Shown here: positions 54,817 through 63,345 of the stretch, in pieces
Numbering within the stretch: position 1 is the first letter of the stretch
How the letters are laid out: every line of letters begins with the position of its first letter
From: Parvibaculum sp040390855
GTDB lineage: Bacteria; Pseudomonadota; Alphaproteobacteria; Parvibaculales; Parvibaculaceae
NCBI GenBank assembly: GCA_040390855.1
Contig: JAZJXO010000001.1
Coordinates: forward strand, 62,001-126,000
Direction: 5' to 3'
DNA: 64,000 bases
Translations under genes and position numbers: made by a program
Notes under the pieces: model-generated
Databases searched by the model: none
Seen by the model: the letters and a program-made list of their open reading frames with translations, nothing else
What the model was told of the DNA's origin: nothing

Positions 54817-56283
54817 TCAGTCCTGAGCGCGATCGAGCGCCGCACCCAGAGCATGATGCTGATTGTAGTAACGTGCGCGGTCCCAGAATGCAGGCCGCGC
54901 GATGCCTGTCGCTTTGTGCTTGCCAATCAGTTTGCCGTTCTCGTCTTCACCTTGAATGTCATAGACGAAGAGATCCTGCGTGATGATGACATCGCCTTCG
55001 GTTCCGAGCACTTCGGTGATATGCGTAATCCGTCGCGACCCGTCGCGCAGACGTGCGGCCTGAATGATGATGTCGATCGAGCCTGTGATCATTTCGCGGA
55101 TCGTCTTGGACGGCAGCGCAAAGCCTCCCATCGTGATCATGCCCTCCAAACGCGACAGTGCTTCGCGCGGACTGTTGGCGTGAAGCGTACCCATCGAGCC
55201 GTCATGGCCTGTGTTCATAGCCTGAAGCAAATCAAAGGCTTCAGGTCCGCGCACTTCGCCGACGATAATGCGCTCAGGACGCATACGCAGGCAGTTGCGC
55301 ACCAGTTCGGTCATGGTGATCTGGCCCTGACCTTCAAGGTTCGGCGGGCGCGTTTCAAGGCGCACCACATGCGGCTGCTGGAGTTGCAGTTCGGCAGCGT
55401 CTTCGCAGGTAATGACGCGCTCGTCTGTTTCAATGAAAGCCGTGAGGCAGTTCAGCAATGTCGTTTTGCCCGAACCCGTACCACCAGAGATCAGCGTATT
55501 GCAGCGAACCTTGCCGATGATCGCGAGAACTTCGGCACCCTCCTGCGAAATGGAACCCCATTCGACGAGATTCTGCATCGTGAGCTTTTCACGGCGGAAC
55601 TTGCGGATGGTGAGGGCCGGTCCGTCGATCGCGAGCGGTGGTACGATGACGTTCACGCGGCTGCCGTCGGGCAGACGCGCATCGCAAATGGGGCTTGATT
55701 CATCAACGCGGCGGCCGACCTGGCTCACAATGCGCTGGCAGATATTCATAAGCTGACTGTTATCGCGGAAGCGCACATTTGTCAGCTCAACCTTGCCGCT
55801 CACTTCAATGAACGTGCGGTCCGCACCATTGACCATGATGTCAGCAATGTCGTCGCGTGCGAGCAGGGGCTCGAGCGGACCATAGCCCAATACGTCATTG
55901 CAAATGTCCTGTAGCAGGGCTTCCTGCTCGGAGATCGACATGACGACATTTTTAATCGACAGAATTTCATTGACGATGTCGCGGATTTCTTCGCGCGCAC
56001 TTTCACTGTCGAGCTGGGCAAGCTGCGTCAGATCAATGGTGTCAATAAGCGCATTAAAAATCGTCGTCTTGATCTGATAATAATTTTCAGAGCGCTGGTC
56101 AGACGGCTTTGCTTTTGCGACCACAGGTTTGGCAACGGCTACCGCAGCAGAGGCGGGCGCAGGTTTGGGAGCTGTTGCTGACGCGGGCGCAGCCGCCTTC
56201 GCGGCCGGCGCGGGAGCGGGCACAGGCTGAGGCGCCGCGACTTTGCGCGGAGCAGACTGGGTATCGTTACGCCTTCCAAACAC
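54817..56283 (-). CDS. cpaF: Tad pilus motor ATPase CpaF (TadA)
   Basis: A 488-residue secretion ATPase that powers pilus extension. The N-terminal about 75 residues are an Ala/Pro/Lys-rich linker. The core has IMVNGADRTFIEVSGKVELT, Walker A ISGGTGSGKTTLLNCL, the ASP and Walker B region (RMRPERIIVGEVRGPEAFDLLQAMNTGHDGSMGTLHANSPREAL) with the His box, and PIHXXGXIXR-like end motifs. It should bind CpaE and the TadB-TadC platform. Confidence 0.97.
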   Translation of the reverse strand: MFGRRNDTQSAPRKVAAPQPVPAPAPAAKAAAPASATAPKPAPASAAVAVAKPVVAKAKPSDQRSENYYQIKTTIFNALIDTIDLTQLAQLDSESAREEIRDIVNEILSIKNVVMSISEQEALLQDICNDVLGYGPLEPLLARDDIADIMVNGADRTFIEVSGKVELTNVRFRDNSQLMNICQRIVSQVGRRVDESSPICDARLPDGSRVNVIVPPLAIDGPALTIRKFRREKLTMQNLVEWGSISQEGAEVLAIIGKVRCNTLISGGTGSGKTTLLNCLTAFIETDERVITCEDAAELQLQQPHVVRLETRPPNLEGQGQITMTELVRNCLRMRPERIIVGEVRGPEAFDLLQAMNTGHDGSMGTLHANSPREALSRLEGMITMGGFALPSKTIREMITGSIDIIIQAARLRDGSRRITHITEVLGTEGDVIITQDLFVYDIQGEDENGKLIGKHKATGIARPAFWDRARYYNQHHALGAALDRAQD

Positions 56284-56300
56284 GCTTTAGCCCCTCCGGG

Positions 56301-57575
56301 TCATCCTTTGCGGGCAAGCCGCTGAAGAAAAGATTTCTTTATCGCCTTCATCGGCGTGGGTTCGCGTCCGCAAAGCTGCTTGGCGAGATAACGCATGCCT
56401 TCCGTCGCTTTGCTCTTTGCGTCCAGCTCTTCGATCATCTGACCATTGTTGGCAGCGGCACCGAAGAGGCCGGGATTGAAGGGCAGAACAAGTGTCGGTT
56501 CGATGCCGATCGCTTCAGCAAAGTCCTTCACCGGAATTTCCGGACGTTTGGGCACACCGACCTGATTGATCACGAGATGCGGCATACCGTCATTTGAACG
56601 TGTCTGCTTTGCCAAATCTATAATGTTCTTGGCATTCCGCAACGAAGCGAGATCCGGCGTTGCAGTGATAACGATTTCGTCAGCCGACATCAGCAGCTTT
56701 TTTGTCCAGGGCGACCAGATATGCGGCAGGTCAACGATGACGCAAGGCACTGTCTCGCGCACGATTTCGAGCACTGACTCATAGCTTTCCGTATCCATGT
56801 CGAGGTCGCGATCGAGGACGGCGGGAGCTGCAAATAGGCTCAGATGGTCTGAGCATTTGACCAGCAAGCGATCAAGCAACACATCGTCGAGACGTTCCGG
56901 TGCCATCAGCGCATCGGCAATGCCCTGTGCCGGATCGTGATTGAAATCGAGACCAGCCGTTCCGAAGGCAAGATCGAGATCCGTGATGATCACGTCCTCG
57001 TTCATACGTGTCGAGATGCACCAGCCGACATTATGCGCGATGGTACTGGAGCCGGTGCCGCCCTTGGCGCCCATGAAGGCAATCGAACGACCGATCGGCG
57101 GCGCATCAGGATCGACATAGAGGCGGGAGATGGCTTCGATGATCTGGATCGGTGACAAGGGTGTCACGAGATATTCGTTGACGCCCTGACGGATCATTTC
57201 GCGATAGACCGATACGTCGTTGAGATGACCGAGCACGACAACTTTCGTTCCTGCGTCACACACCTCAGCAAGCGCTGCAAGATGACCGAAGAGTTCGTTG
57301 CCGCCCGCCATTGTCTCGACGAGAATGAGGTTTGGTGTTGCCGATTGCTGATAAAACTCAGCCGCCGCACGCATACCGCCCATATGGACGGTCAGATGTG
57401 CTCTGGCAAGACGACGATCCTCGCCGGCACGCTGAATGATGCTTCCCGTCTGAGGATTTTCGCAGAAAGCATGAATCGTGATGCGCGGTACCGGTTTCAT
57501 CACGGGCGCAGGTGCCGCATCGTCCTCCTGCGGCAACGGCGGCGGATCAATTTGCATATGCGCCAGATTGCTCAT
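56301..57575 (-). CDS. cpaE: Tad pilus assembly protein CpaE (TadZ type)
   Basis: A 424-residue protein with an N-terminal receiver-like domain (TIHAFCENPQTGSI...VLGHLNDVSVYREMIRQGVNEYLVTPLSPIQIIEAI). No phospho-acceptor set is evident. A MinD/ParA-type ATPase follows with Walker A IAFMGAKGGTGSSTIAHNVGW; the second Lys of KGGxGK is replaced by Ser, as usual in CpaE. Walker B is CVIVDLPHIWSPWTKKLL. It directs the pilus machine to its polar or other site. Start and the cpaD stop overlap as ATGA. Confidence 0.94.
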   Translation of the reverse strand: MSNLAHMQIDPPPLPQEDDAAPAPVMKPVPRITIHAFCENPQTGSIIQRAGEDRRLARAHLTVHMGGMRAAAEFYQQSATPNLILVETMAGGNELFGHLAALAEVCDAGTKVVVLGHLNDVSVYREMIRQGVNEYLVTPLSPIQIIEAISRLYVDPDAPPIGRSIAFMGAKGGTGSSTIAHNVGWCISTRMNEDVIITDLDLAFGTAGLDFNHDPAQGIADALMAPERLDDVLLDRLLVKCSDHLSLFAAPAVLDRDLDMDTESYESVLEIVRETVPCVIVDLPHIWSPWTKKLLMSADEIVITATPDLASLRNAKNIIDLAKQTRSNDGMPHLVINQVGVPKRPEIPVKDFAEAIGIEPTLVLPFNPGLFGAAANNGQMIEELDAKSKATEGMRYLAKQLCGREPTPMKAIKKSFLQRLARKG

Positions 57576-58279
57576 TTAGCTACCTCACTCATCGCCGCTG
57601 AGTCGTGAGCATCACGATCTGTGGCGGTGATTTCACCTTTACGATATTTGTCGAAAACTTCACCACGACGCTGCGCATCGCTCGCCGTCATCACGCGCGG
57701 CGTGACGAGATCAGCGGGATCGGCAACCAGAGCGGCGAGATTGTTTTGTGTGGCACAACCCAAATTCTTCGTCATTGTGTTGTCCGGATTGTAAGAATAA
57801 GAATCCGACCAGTCCCCGCACGGGCTCGCAACAGCAATGAACTGCTTGTAGGACACCACAATCGGGGCGGCATGATCAGTGCCCGACGCACGATAAGGCG
57901 TGTAGGAAACGCGGTCAGCGGGAACACCGGCCTGCGCCAGCGCATCGCGTACGTCAACGAGCACGTTCATGGCAATCGCTGTGTTGGCGGATCCTGACGG
58001 CGTTGCGATGGTGAGCGCCCCGTGTCCACGTTCTTTGTAAGCGGTAACAAAACCTTTTAGCGCTGCGCGATCTTCAACGCTCAATGCATTGACCGCAGAA
58101 ATTTCCAGGGTCGGCACATCAGGCTGCACCGAGATCGGGTGATTGTAGGCGGGACCGAAGTCGGCTTCCTCTACGCCATTGAAGCCACCACAACCGGCAA
58201 GAGCCAGAGACGTAAGTAGAGGGAACACAAGCAGCGCCGAGGCAGAGCTTTGTTTTTTCATTTTGACATCGCTTTCCAT
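57572..58279 (-). CDS. cpaD: Tad pilus lipoprotein CpaD
   Basis: A 235-residue lipoprotein. The leader KKQSSASALLVFPLLTSLALAGC gives the lipobox Cys near residue 29. The CpaD domain includes LKGFVTAYKERGHGALTIATPSG and a C-terminal PCGDWSDSYSYNPDNTMTKNLGCATQNNLAALVADPADLVTPR, a family hallmark. It assists secretin assembly. ATG 58279 shares its A with the cpaC stop; a second ATG at 58261 directly precedes the leader. Confidence 0.93.
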   Translation of the reverse strand: MESDVKMKKQSSASALLVFPLLTSLALAGCGGFNGVEEADFGPAYNHPISVQPDVPTLEISAVNALSVEDRAALKGFVTAYKERGHGALTIATPSGSANTAIAMNVLVDVRDALAQAGVPADRVSYTPYRASGTDHAAPIVVSYKQFIAVASPCGDWSDSYSYNPDNTMTKNLGCATQNNLAALVADPADLVTPRVMTASDAQRRGEVFDKYRKGEITATDRDAHDSAAMSEVAK

Positions 58280-59724
58280 CAATCCACCACAAACCCGACC
58301 GGGCCCTCAAGTTTCTTGTCCGTCGGTGTCGCCCCTTTGACGCCATAAGTCGCGTTGAGACGACCCATCAAGATCGTGTCCATATCGCTTGCCGGCGCAA
58401 AGCCGTCGGTCGGCAAAGCAAGCTTGTCGCGACTGGTCGGATCAACCACATAAGGTGTCACGATAATGACAAGCTCGGTTTCATTCTTCTGGTAGTCGCG
58501 ACTGCGGAAAAGCTGACCGAGAACAGGTATGTCTTTCGCACCAGGTACCCCGTCGATATTCTGTTTGGTTGAGTCCGACAGAAGACCAGCCATGACGAGC
58601 GAGCCGCCGCTCGGCATTTCGAGGGTTGTTTCGGCACGGCGTACTTTGAGTGCGGGAATCGTCAGACCATTCTGCAATACCTGACCTTGCGTGGTGAGTT
58701 CGCTGACTTCGGTCGAAAGCTTGAGGCTGATGCGGCCTTCACTGAGCACAATCGGTGTGAAGGCAAGGCCCACACCAAAAGGCTTATATGTGACTGTGAT
58801 GTTGCCGTCCTGATCTTTGGCTGTCGGTACAGGGAACTCACCACCGGCAAGGAACTTCGCACCTTCACCTGAAATCGCCGTAAGTGTCGGTTCGGCAAGC
58901 GTGCGCACCAGACCGTCTTCTTCAAGTGCTTTTAGTGATGAGGCGAGCGTCATGTTACCCGCCGTGCCACCAACACCGGCATTTGCACCGCCGAGCGAAT
59001 TGCCCTGAATGGAGAACGGATTGGAGGTTGCAAGATTAAGAGCGAGATTACCGATGTCACCGACTGCTGACAGATTGACGCCGAGCTGCTTGATGACACT
59101 GCGCTGCATTTCAGCAACCGTCACCTTGAGCATGACCTGCTCTTTGCCTTCGATCGACAGCATATTGAGCACTTTGTCCGCAGCGCCGACATAGCGGGCT
59201 GCGAGATCACGGGCTTTGTCAGCGTCACCAGCGTTCGCTACCGATCCAGACAAGACAATGTGATCGTTCATCGCTTGAACGTCGATGCGGGAATTGGGGA
59301 AGAACTGATGCAACGTATCGCGCAGGCTTGCCAAATCGCGTTCTACACGGATTTCGAGATTGACAATCTGCTGGCCTTTTTCGTTGAAGAAAAAAGCATT
59401 GGTCTGACCGACCTTGAGGCCGATCAGGTAAATCCGTTTGGCTGTGCGCACGACCGCGTCGACAATGGCGGGGTCCGAGACAAGCACGTCGCGTGCTGAG
59501 ACGGGAAGCTCAACGACAGCGGCTTTGTTCAGGCCGAGAACAATGCTGCGTGTTGACGTACCGGTGCCGCCGCTGTCCACTTTCACGAGCTGGGCTTCGC
59601 CGACACTTGCCTGTGCGGGCGCGCTGAGCGAGAGCGCGATGGATGTGGCTAGAAGAAGACGGGCAAATCGTGCGAACGTCACAGGATGCAACCACAGCAT
59701 GATGTTAGTTTTTCCCGATGCCAT
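58279..59724 (-). CDS. cpaC: Tad pilus outer-membrane secretin CpaC
   Basis: A 481-residue secretin. The signal peptide ends APAQA near residue 40. The N-terminal pilus domain (RSIVLGLNKAAVVELPVSARDVLVSDPAIVDAVVRTAKRIYLIGLKVGQTNAFFF) and a BON-like unit follow. The secretin core is GEFPVPTAKDQDGNITVTYKPFGVGLAFTPIVLSEGRISLKLSTEVSEL and VMAGLLSDSTKQNIDGVPGAKDIPVLGQLFRS. It forms the outer-membrane pore for the pilus. The N-domain is paralogous to the stand-alone protein at 62.7 kb. Confidence 0.96.
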   Translation of the reverse strand: MASGKTNIMLWLHPVTFARFARLLLATSIALSLSAPAQASVGEAQLVKVDSGGTGTSTRSIVLGLNKAAVVELPVSARDVLVSDPAIVDAVVRTAKRIYLIGLKVGQTNAFFFNEKGQQIVNLEIRVERDLASLRDTLHQFFPNSRIDVQAMNDHIVLSGSVANAGDADKARDLAARYVGAADKVLNMLSIEGKEQVMLKVTVAEMQRSVIKQLGVNLSAVGDIGNLALNLATSNPFSIQGNSLGGANAGVGGTAGNMTLASSLKALEEDGLVRTLAEPTLTAISGEGAKFLAGGEFPVPTAKDQDGNITVTYKPFGVGLAFTPIVLSEGRISLKLSTEVSELTTQGQVLQNGLTIPALKVRRAETTLEMPSGGSLVMAGLLSDSTKQNIDGVPGAKDIPVLGQLFRSRDYQKNETELVIIVTPYVVDPTSRDKLALPTDGFAPASDMDTILMGRLNATYGVKGATPTDKKLEGPVGFVVD

Positions 59725-59728
59725 GATG

Positions 59729-60529
59729 TTACCTCACCCGAACGGTCTGTTGTGTGCCGTAGCGCACAACGGCGATGTTTGAGGACTCTGCATCCTTGGG
59801 CAGTTCTTCGGCTTTCGTGTCACCTTTGACCTCCGCAAGTCCGCGCAGCGACAAGGTCAGGGTCCCCTCAACTTGGGCAACCGTCAGGCGTTCAGCCTGA
59901 GACGGCGACAATTCCAAGGTCGCGGTTTTACCAATCGCGACCTGGTCGCCGCCTCCTTCATCAAAGCGTTGGTCGATGGCGAGGACGCGAATGTCCTGAA
60001 GCATTATTTCACCTTCGATCACCTCACGCATACCGGATGAGCTTTCCTGCTGTACGCGACGTGTCTGAATAATATCCACGCGATCATTGGGGAGAATAAA
60101 GCCACCGGCACCCGTTTCAGGCGACACAGGAATTGCCACCGCGCGCTTACCGGGCGCAATCAAAGCGGCGAGGAAGCCACCCGATTTGACGTTGACAACT
60201 TTGGCGACAGTGATCGGTTCGCCGTTTGCCAGAGCCACGCGTACAAGCGAGCCTTCAAATTCGCTCAGACCTTCAGACTTTGCTGTACGGATAACGAAAC
60301 CTTGCGACAAGGAAGCTTCCGGCCATTTCTGCCAGCGCATTCTGCTACCGGTCAGACGTTCACCGCGTTCGACATTGGTGGAGGCGACCAGAACCTCTGG
60401 TGCCGGCGCTTCTACCACTTTCGTTTCAGCCGGTGCATCGCCTGATGACACGAGACCGCGGGCCAGCAGCGCTGCAAGACCTGCGGCGACAACGGCCAGA
60501 ACCAAAACTCCCATGCGTGCGGCGTTCAC
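59729..60529 (-). CDS. cpaB: Tad pilus assembly protein CpaB (RcpC)
   Basis: A 266-residue inner-membrane-anchored periplasmic protein. The N-terminal helix VLVLAVVAAGLAALLARGLV is followed by a SAF domain (VLVASTNVERGERLTGSRMRWQKWPEASL) and GKRAVAIPVSPETGAGGFILPNDRVDIIQTR. It stabilises the CpaC complex. It is 23 bases downstream of cpaA and 4 upstream of cpaC. Confidence 0.94.
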   Translation of the reverse strand: MNAARMGVLVLAVVAAGLAALLARGLVSSGDAPAETKVVEAPAPEVLVASTNVERGERLTGSRMRWQKWPEASLSQGFVIRTAKSEGLSEFEGSLVRVALANGEPITVAKVVNVKSGGFLAALIAPGKRAVAIPVSPETGAGGFILPNDRVDIIQTRRVQQESSSGMREVIEGEIMLQDIRVLAIDQRFDEGGGDQVAIGKTATLELSPSQAERLTVAQVEGTLTLSLRGLAEVKGDTKAEELPKDAESSNIAVVRYGTQQTVRVR

Positions 60530-60552
60530 AATGCTATTCCTTCGTCTCTGAC

Positions 60553-61068
60553 TTAACCAATGGCAATGGTGAGACGGAAAATTTCCGTATCAGGGAAGAT
60601 CAAAAGTCCGGCAGCGGCAAGCGCCAAGCCGTAAGGCACGCCCTCGGCGCGGTCATGCAGGCGCAGAGCCCAGGCCTGACGCACCACGAAAGCAGGCAAA
60701 GGCAAATTTCTGTAACCGAGGATCGCGAGTGTGAGCCCGCCCCCCAGAAGGGATGCGATAAGGAAATAGGGTAGCGCCTGTCCCCAGCCGATCCAAAGGG
60801 CGACCGCCGCCATGAGCTTGGCGTCGCCGCCGCCGATCCAGCCTTTGGCAAAGAAACCCATGCCGACCACGAGCGTGATGAAGCAAATGACCGTATGCTG
60901 AGCAATATCGCTGAGGCTCATTCCGGCCAACGGCGCGACAACAAAGAACGAAAGTGTCAGCGCCAATGTCAGCCAATTCGGTATTGTCATCGTCGTGAGA
61001 TCGCGAACGCCGGCAAAGATCATTGCGGCGGCGAATATAGCGATCGGGAATGTAGTCAATACAGACAT
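60553..61068 (-). CDS. cpaA: prepilin peptidase CpaA
   Basis: An aspartic membrane protease of 171 residues, type IV prepilin peptidase family. Membrane segments start at IAIFAAAMIFAGVRD. The two catalytic Asp lie in GVRDLTTMTIPNW and in the GGGDAKLMAAVALWIGWG block (GxGD motif). There is no methyltransferase domain, as in short TadV/CpaA enzymes. It should cleave the Flp pilin encoded just upstream. Confidence 0.95.
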   Translation of the reverse strand: MSVLTTFPIAIFAAAMIFAGVRDLTTMTIPNWLTLALTLSFFVVAPLAGMSLSDIAQHTVICFITLVVGMGFFAKGWIGGGDAKLMAAVALWIGWGQALPYFLIASLLGGGLTLAILGYRNLPLPAFVVRQAWALRLHDRAEGVPYGLALAAAGLLIFPDTEIFRLTIAIG

Positions 61069-61218
61069 TGCGGTCTTTCAGTTTTCCCATCGAGTGGTGA
61101 CGAATACTCCGAAAAAGACGGTCGGAACCCGGAACCAGCCCACCTGACCTTATATTGGGCGATGGACTGTAAATTTGGCGTAAACGATGAATCGGTTTGG
61201 TTAACGAAACCTTGCAAA

Positions 61219-61254
61219 CAAAAGCCGCTGGGCCTTTCACGGGCGCCAGCGGCT
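61219..61254 (-). terminator. terminator after the flp pilin gene
   Basis: On the reverse strand the arm AGCCGCTGG (plus 61246-61254) pairs with CCAGCGGCT (plus 61223-61231), followed by TTTTG. It lies 67 bases after the flp stop and before cpaA. It would end most flp transcripts and leave a lower level of read-through into cpaA-tadC, matching the greater need for pilin. Confidence 0.8.
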
Positions 61255-61320
61255 ATCGCTAACATCACCGACATTAGGTGCCGGACGAGCGGTCGTAATC
61301 CGAGCGTTAGATTACTTTGG

Positions 61321-61482
61321 TTAGAGCGCCGCGTTGATCTCGGAGAACTTGGCTTCCAAGCTCGAGCCAAGTGTCGTGACGATGGTCGCGATTGCGACGG
61401 CGATACCAGCGGCGATGAGGCCGTATTCGATCGCTGTTGCACCAGACTGGTTTTTCGAAAAATTTTTAAGAAACTGGCCCAT
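61321..61482 (-). CDS. pilA: Flp-family type IVb major pilin
   Basis: A 53-residue pilin (54 codons with stop). Its N-terminus is MGQFLKNFSKNQSGATAIEY. Processing would occur after the Gly of NQSG, leaving ATAIEY with the conserved Glu at +5 and Tyr at +6, then a hydrophobic GLIAAGIAVAIATIV helix. The start has AAGGAGG close upstream, a strong ribosome-binding site suited to high expression. It lies upstream of cpaA in the same direction. Confidence 0.95.
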   Translation of the reverse strand: MGQFLKNFSKNQSGATAIEYGLIAAGIAVAIATIVTTLGSSLEAKFSEINAAL

Positions 61483-61813
61483 TACAAGCCTCCTTACACG
61501 TTGTGACTGTCGACAGCTATAAGTCGCAGCGCTTTACATCGCTGTGACGGCCCTTCTTTGGGTTGATGTAAGATTATACCCAGTTGATTACCCGTTATTT
61601 AATTTGACCTCTCGGATTGAACCAATAGTGGCGATAAAACCTTTGATTTCTCACAACCATTCTATCTGTACTTGTTTTTTCAAGTATTAGATTGCTTTTT
61701 TGAATACAAAAACAGACAACAAATTAGAATTTCCATTGAACAAAGTTACTTATCGGTTAATGCCGAGCGCTTGATTGACGCAAATGCCGGTGGTTTGCAG
61801 AAAAGCAGATGGG
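61483..61813. other. AT-rich intergenic region (flp promoter region)
   Basis: 331 bases between the Crp-like regulator stop and the flp start. It is clearly more AT-rich than the coding sequence. It contains TACTTG-T6-CAAGTA, an inverted repeat at 61669-61686 that could be the Crp-gene terminator or an operator. The flp promoter should lie here, but no -35/-10 pair can be assigned with confidence. No gene is seen. Confidence 0.6.
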
Positions 61814-62551
61814 TCAAGCTGATTTGCAAAGACTTTTAAGCGCTTTTTCATCGCTAATAAAAAGTCCGGGATATTCTCGCTTGGCAATGCCGAGGCGGAC
61901 AAGTTCAGCGATCGCGCCTGCAACAACGGCTTCTGTGGTGGAGAGCCGGTCGGCAAGCTCCCTGTGACGCGGCATCCGCGCGATGAGCAATCCGCCCTCT
62001 GTGTCGCCAATCGCCAGACGGGTTTCGCCGAGAGCCAACAACTCGCTATAAACACGCTGTATGGGCGTTGCGCCCGGGATACTAACCGATGCGGCGACCG
62101 AGGCCGCATCGCGCTGGCGCAGCTGTCTTGCATATTGGCATAGAAGGGCACGCGACACGGACTCTTCCCTGCCCAGCAATTCGACAAAGATCGTTTCTGC
62201 CATAACTGCGAGCACACAATCTTCATTCGCAATCGCTGTCAGCTCGGCATCGTCCACGCCGAAAAGTGACATTTCACCGAATTGTCCGCCCGCCTCAATA
62301 TCTAAATAGGCTATGCGGCCGTCCGGTCCTGTAGTGCGTGCCAAACGGACCGCGCCGCGCACAACCAACCACACATCGTCATTTTCGGCACCGGCTGACA
62401 TAATGATGTCGCCGCGCGAGAATCTGCGCCAGCCGCATTCGGATGCAAGCAGAGCAAGCTCTTTCGGCGCGAGATCGGCAAAGATGCGGATCTCACGCAA
62501 TCCACCGATCACATCCTGCGCCCGCTGATTTTGATGGTCATTGCTAAACAT
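61814..62551 (-). CDS. Crp/Fnr-family transcriptional regulator
   Basis: A 245-residue regulator. The N-terminal cyclic-nucleotide-binding fold (IFADLAPKELALLASECGWRRFSRGDIIMSAGAENDDVWLVVRGAVRLAR...GGQFGEMSLFG) is followed by the long dimer helix. A C-terminal winged helix reads LIARMPRHRELADRLSTTEAVVAGAIAELVRLGIAKREYPGLFI. No iron-sulfur cysteine cluster is visible, so it is more Crp-like than Fnr-like. It may sense cAMP or another ligand. Position between flp and the pilus N-domain gene suggests control of the pilus locus (inference). Confidence 0.88.
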   Translation of the reverse strand: MFSNDHQNQRAQDVIGGLREIRIFADLAPKELALLASECGWRRFSRGDIIMSAGAENDDVWLVVRGAVRLARTTGPDGRIAYLDIEAGGQFGEMSLFGVDDAELTAIANEDCVLAVMAETIFVELLGREESVSRALLCQYARQLRQRDAASVAASVSIPGATPIQRVYSELLALGETRLAIGDTEGGLLIARMPRHRELADRLSTTEAVVAGAIAELVRLGIAKREYPGLFISDEKALKSLCKSA

Positions 62552-62677
62552 GTCGCCCCTTTGCGCTCCTAGCGTTCAGTCTATCTAGCGCGGCCTTAAG
62601 CGCAGGTAAAAGCTCGAACTCTCCTTACGGTCAACAAATCATTTACTGATTGGCGCTAATCTGGGCTCTGAACGCAT

Positions 62678-62690
62678 TGGCAATTTGCCA
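62678..62690. promoter_or_regulatory. palindromic site, candidate operator
   Basis: TGGCAATTTGCCA is an odd-length palindrome with 6-base arms around a central T. It lies in the 159-bp gap between the divergent Crp-like regulator and the pilus N-domain gene, 21 bases before the latter's start. The pattern suits a dimeric regulator, but it does not match the TGTGA-N6-TCACA Crp consensus. Confidence 0.4.
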
Positions 62691-62710
62691 GTTCGCGTGC
62701 ATGTAAACGG

Positions 62711-63277
62711 ATGGGTCCGACTATGGTTCAACGCAATTCGGTATTGGCTCATGCGGGAAATTTTGCCGCAGCAGCTCTTTTTGCCTCGACCGCACTTTAC
62801 TCCGTTCAGGCATCTGCCGCCGGTTTCAATGTCGAAATCAATCAGTCGCGCGCGCTTAAACTTGATGCGCCGGCCTCCGCCGTGATGGTCGGCAATCCCG
62901 CCATTGCCGACGTAACGGTGCTCGGCCCACAACTCATTTATGTTCTCGGGCGGTCCTACGGCAAAACAAATTTCGTGGCGCTTGATGCCAACGGCAAACA
63001 GATTTCTGCCTTTGACGTCAATGTCGTTGCACAGGCAAATTCAACCGTAACACTGACGCGCGGCGCCGGTCAGCTCACCTATAATTGCACACCACGCTGC
63101 GAACGTGTCGTTGCGATGGGCGATGACAGCGATGCCTTCTCCGCCACCTCACAACAAACTATGGGTGTCGCAGGCCTAGCGCGCTCCCAGTTGGGTGCAT
63201 CAGGTCAACCTGGTAACCTCAGCACGTTAATCGGATCTTCGGAAAAAGCCGAAGCCTCCAACGCGCCGGAAGAATAA
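62711..63277 (+). CDS. stand-alone secretin N-domain (pilus assembly) protein
   Basis: A 188-residue exported protein. The signal peptide ends in the region LYSVQASAAG. The T2SS/T3SS pilus N-domain follows: FNVEINQSRALKLDAPASAVMVGNPAIADVTVLGPQLIYVLGRSYGKTNFVALDANGKQI, closely parallel to the start of CpaC. It lacks the secretin pore. A pair of cysteines (NCTPRC) and a Ser/Gln-rich tail complete it. Start may be ATG 62711 or 62723. Its job is unknown; a CpaC accessory is likely. Confidence 0.82.
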   Translation: MGPTMVQRNSVLAHAGNFAAAALFASTALYSVQASAAGFNVEINQSRALKLDAPASAVMVGNPAIADVTVLGPQLIYVLGRSYGKTNFVALDANGKQISAFDVNVVAQANSTVTLTRGAGQLTYNCTPRCERVVAMGDDSDAFSATSQQTMGVAGLARSQLGASGQPGNLSTLIGSSEKAEASNAPEE

Positions 63278-63296
63278 CTGGTCACAGGAATTGCTG

Positions 63297-63333
63297 AAAA
63301 CAGCCGTCGCACCGAAAGGGCGACGGCTGTTTT
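63297..63333. terminator. bidirectional terminator between N-domain gene and TadG-like gene
   Basis: A perfect 14-bp stem, 63297-63310 with 63320-63333, starting AAAA and ending TTTT, with a 9-base loop. It serves both convergent genes. Confidence 0.92.
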
Positions 63334-63345
63334 CTTATCTGGCTC

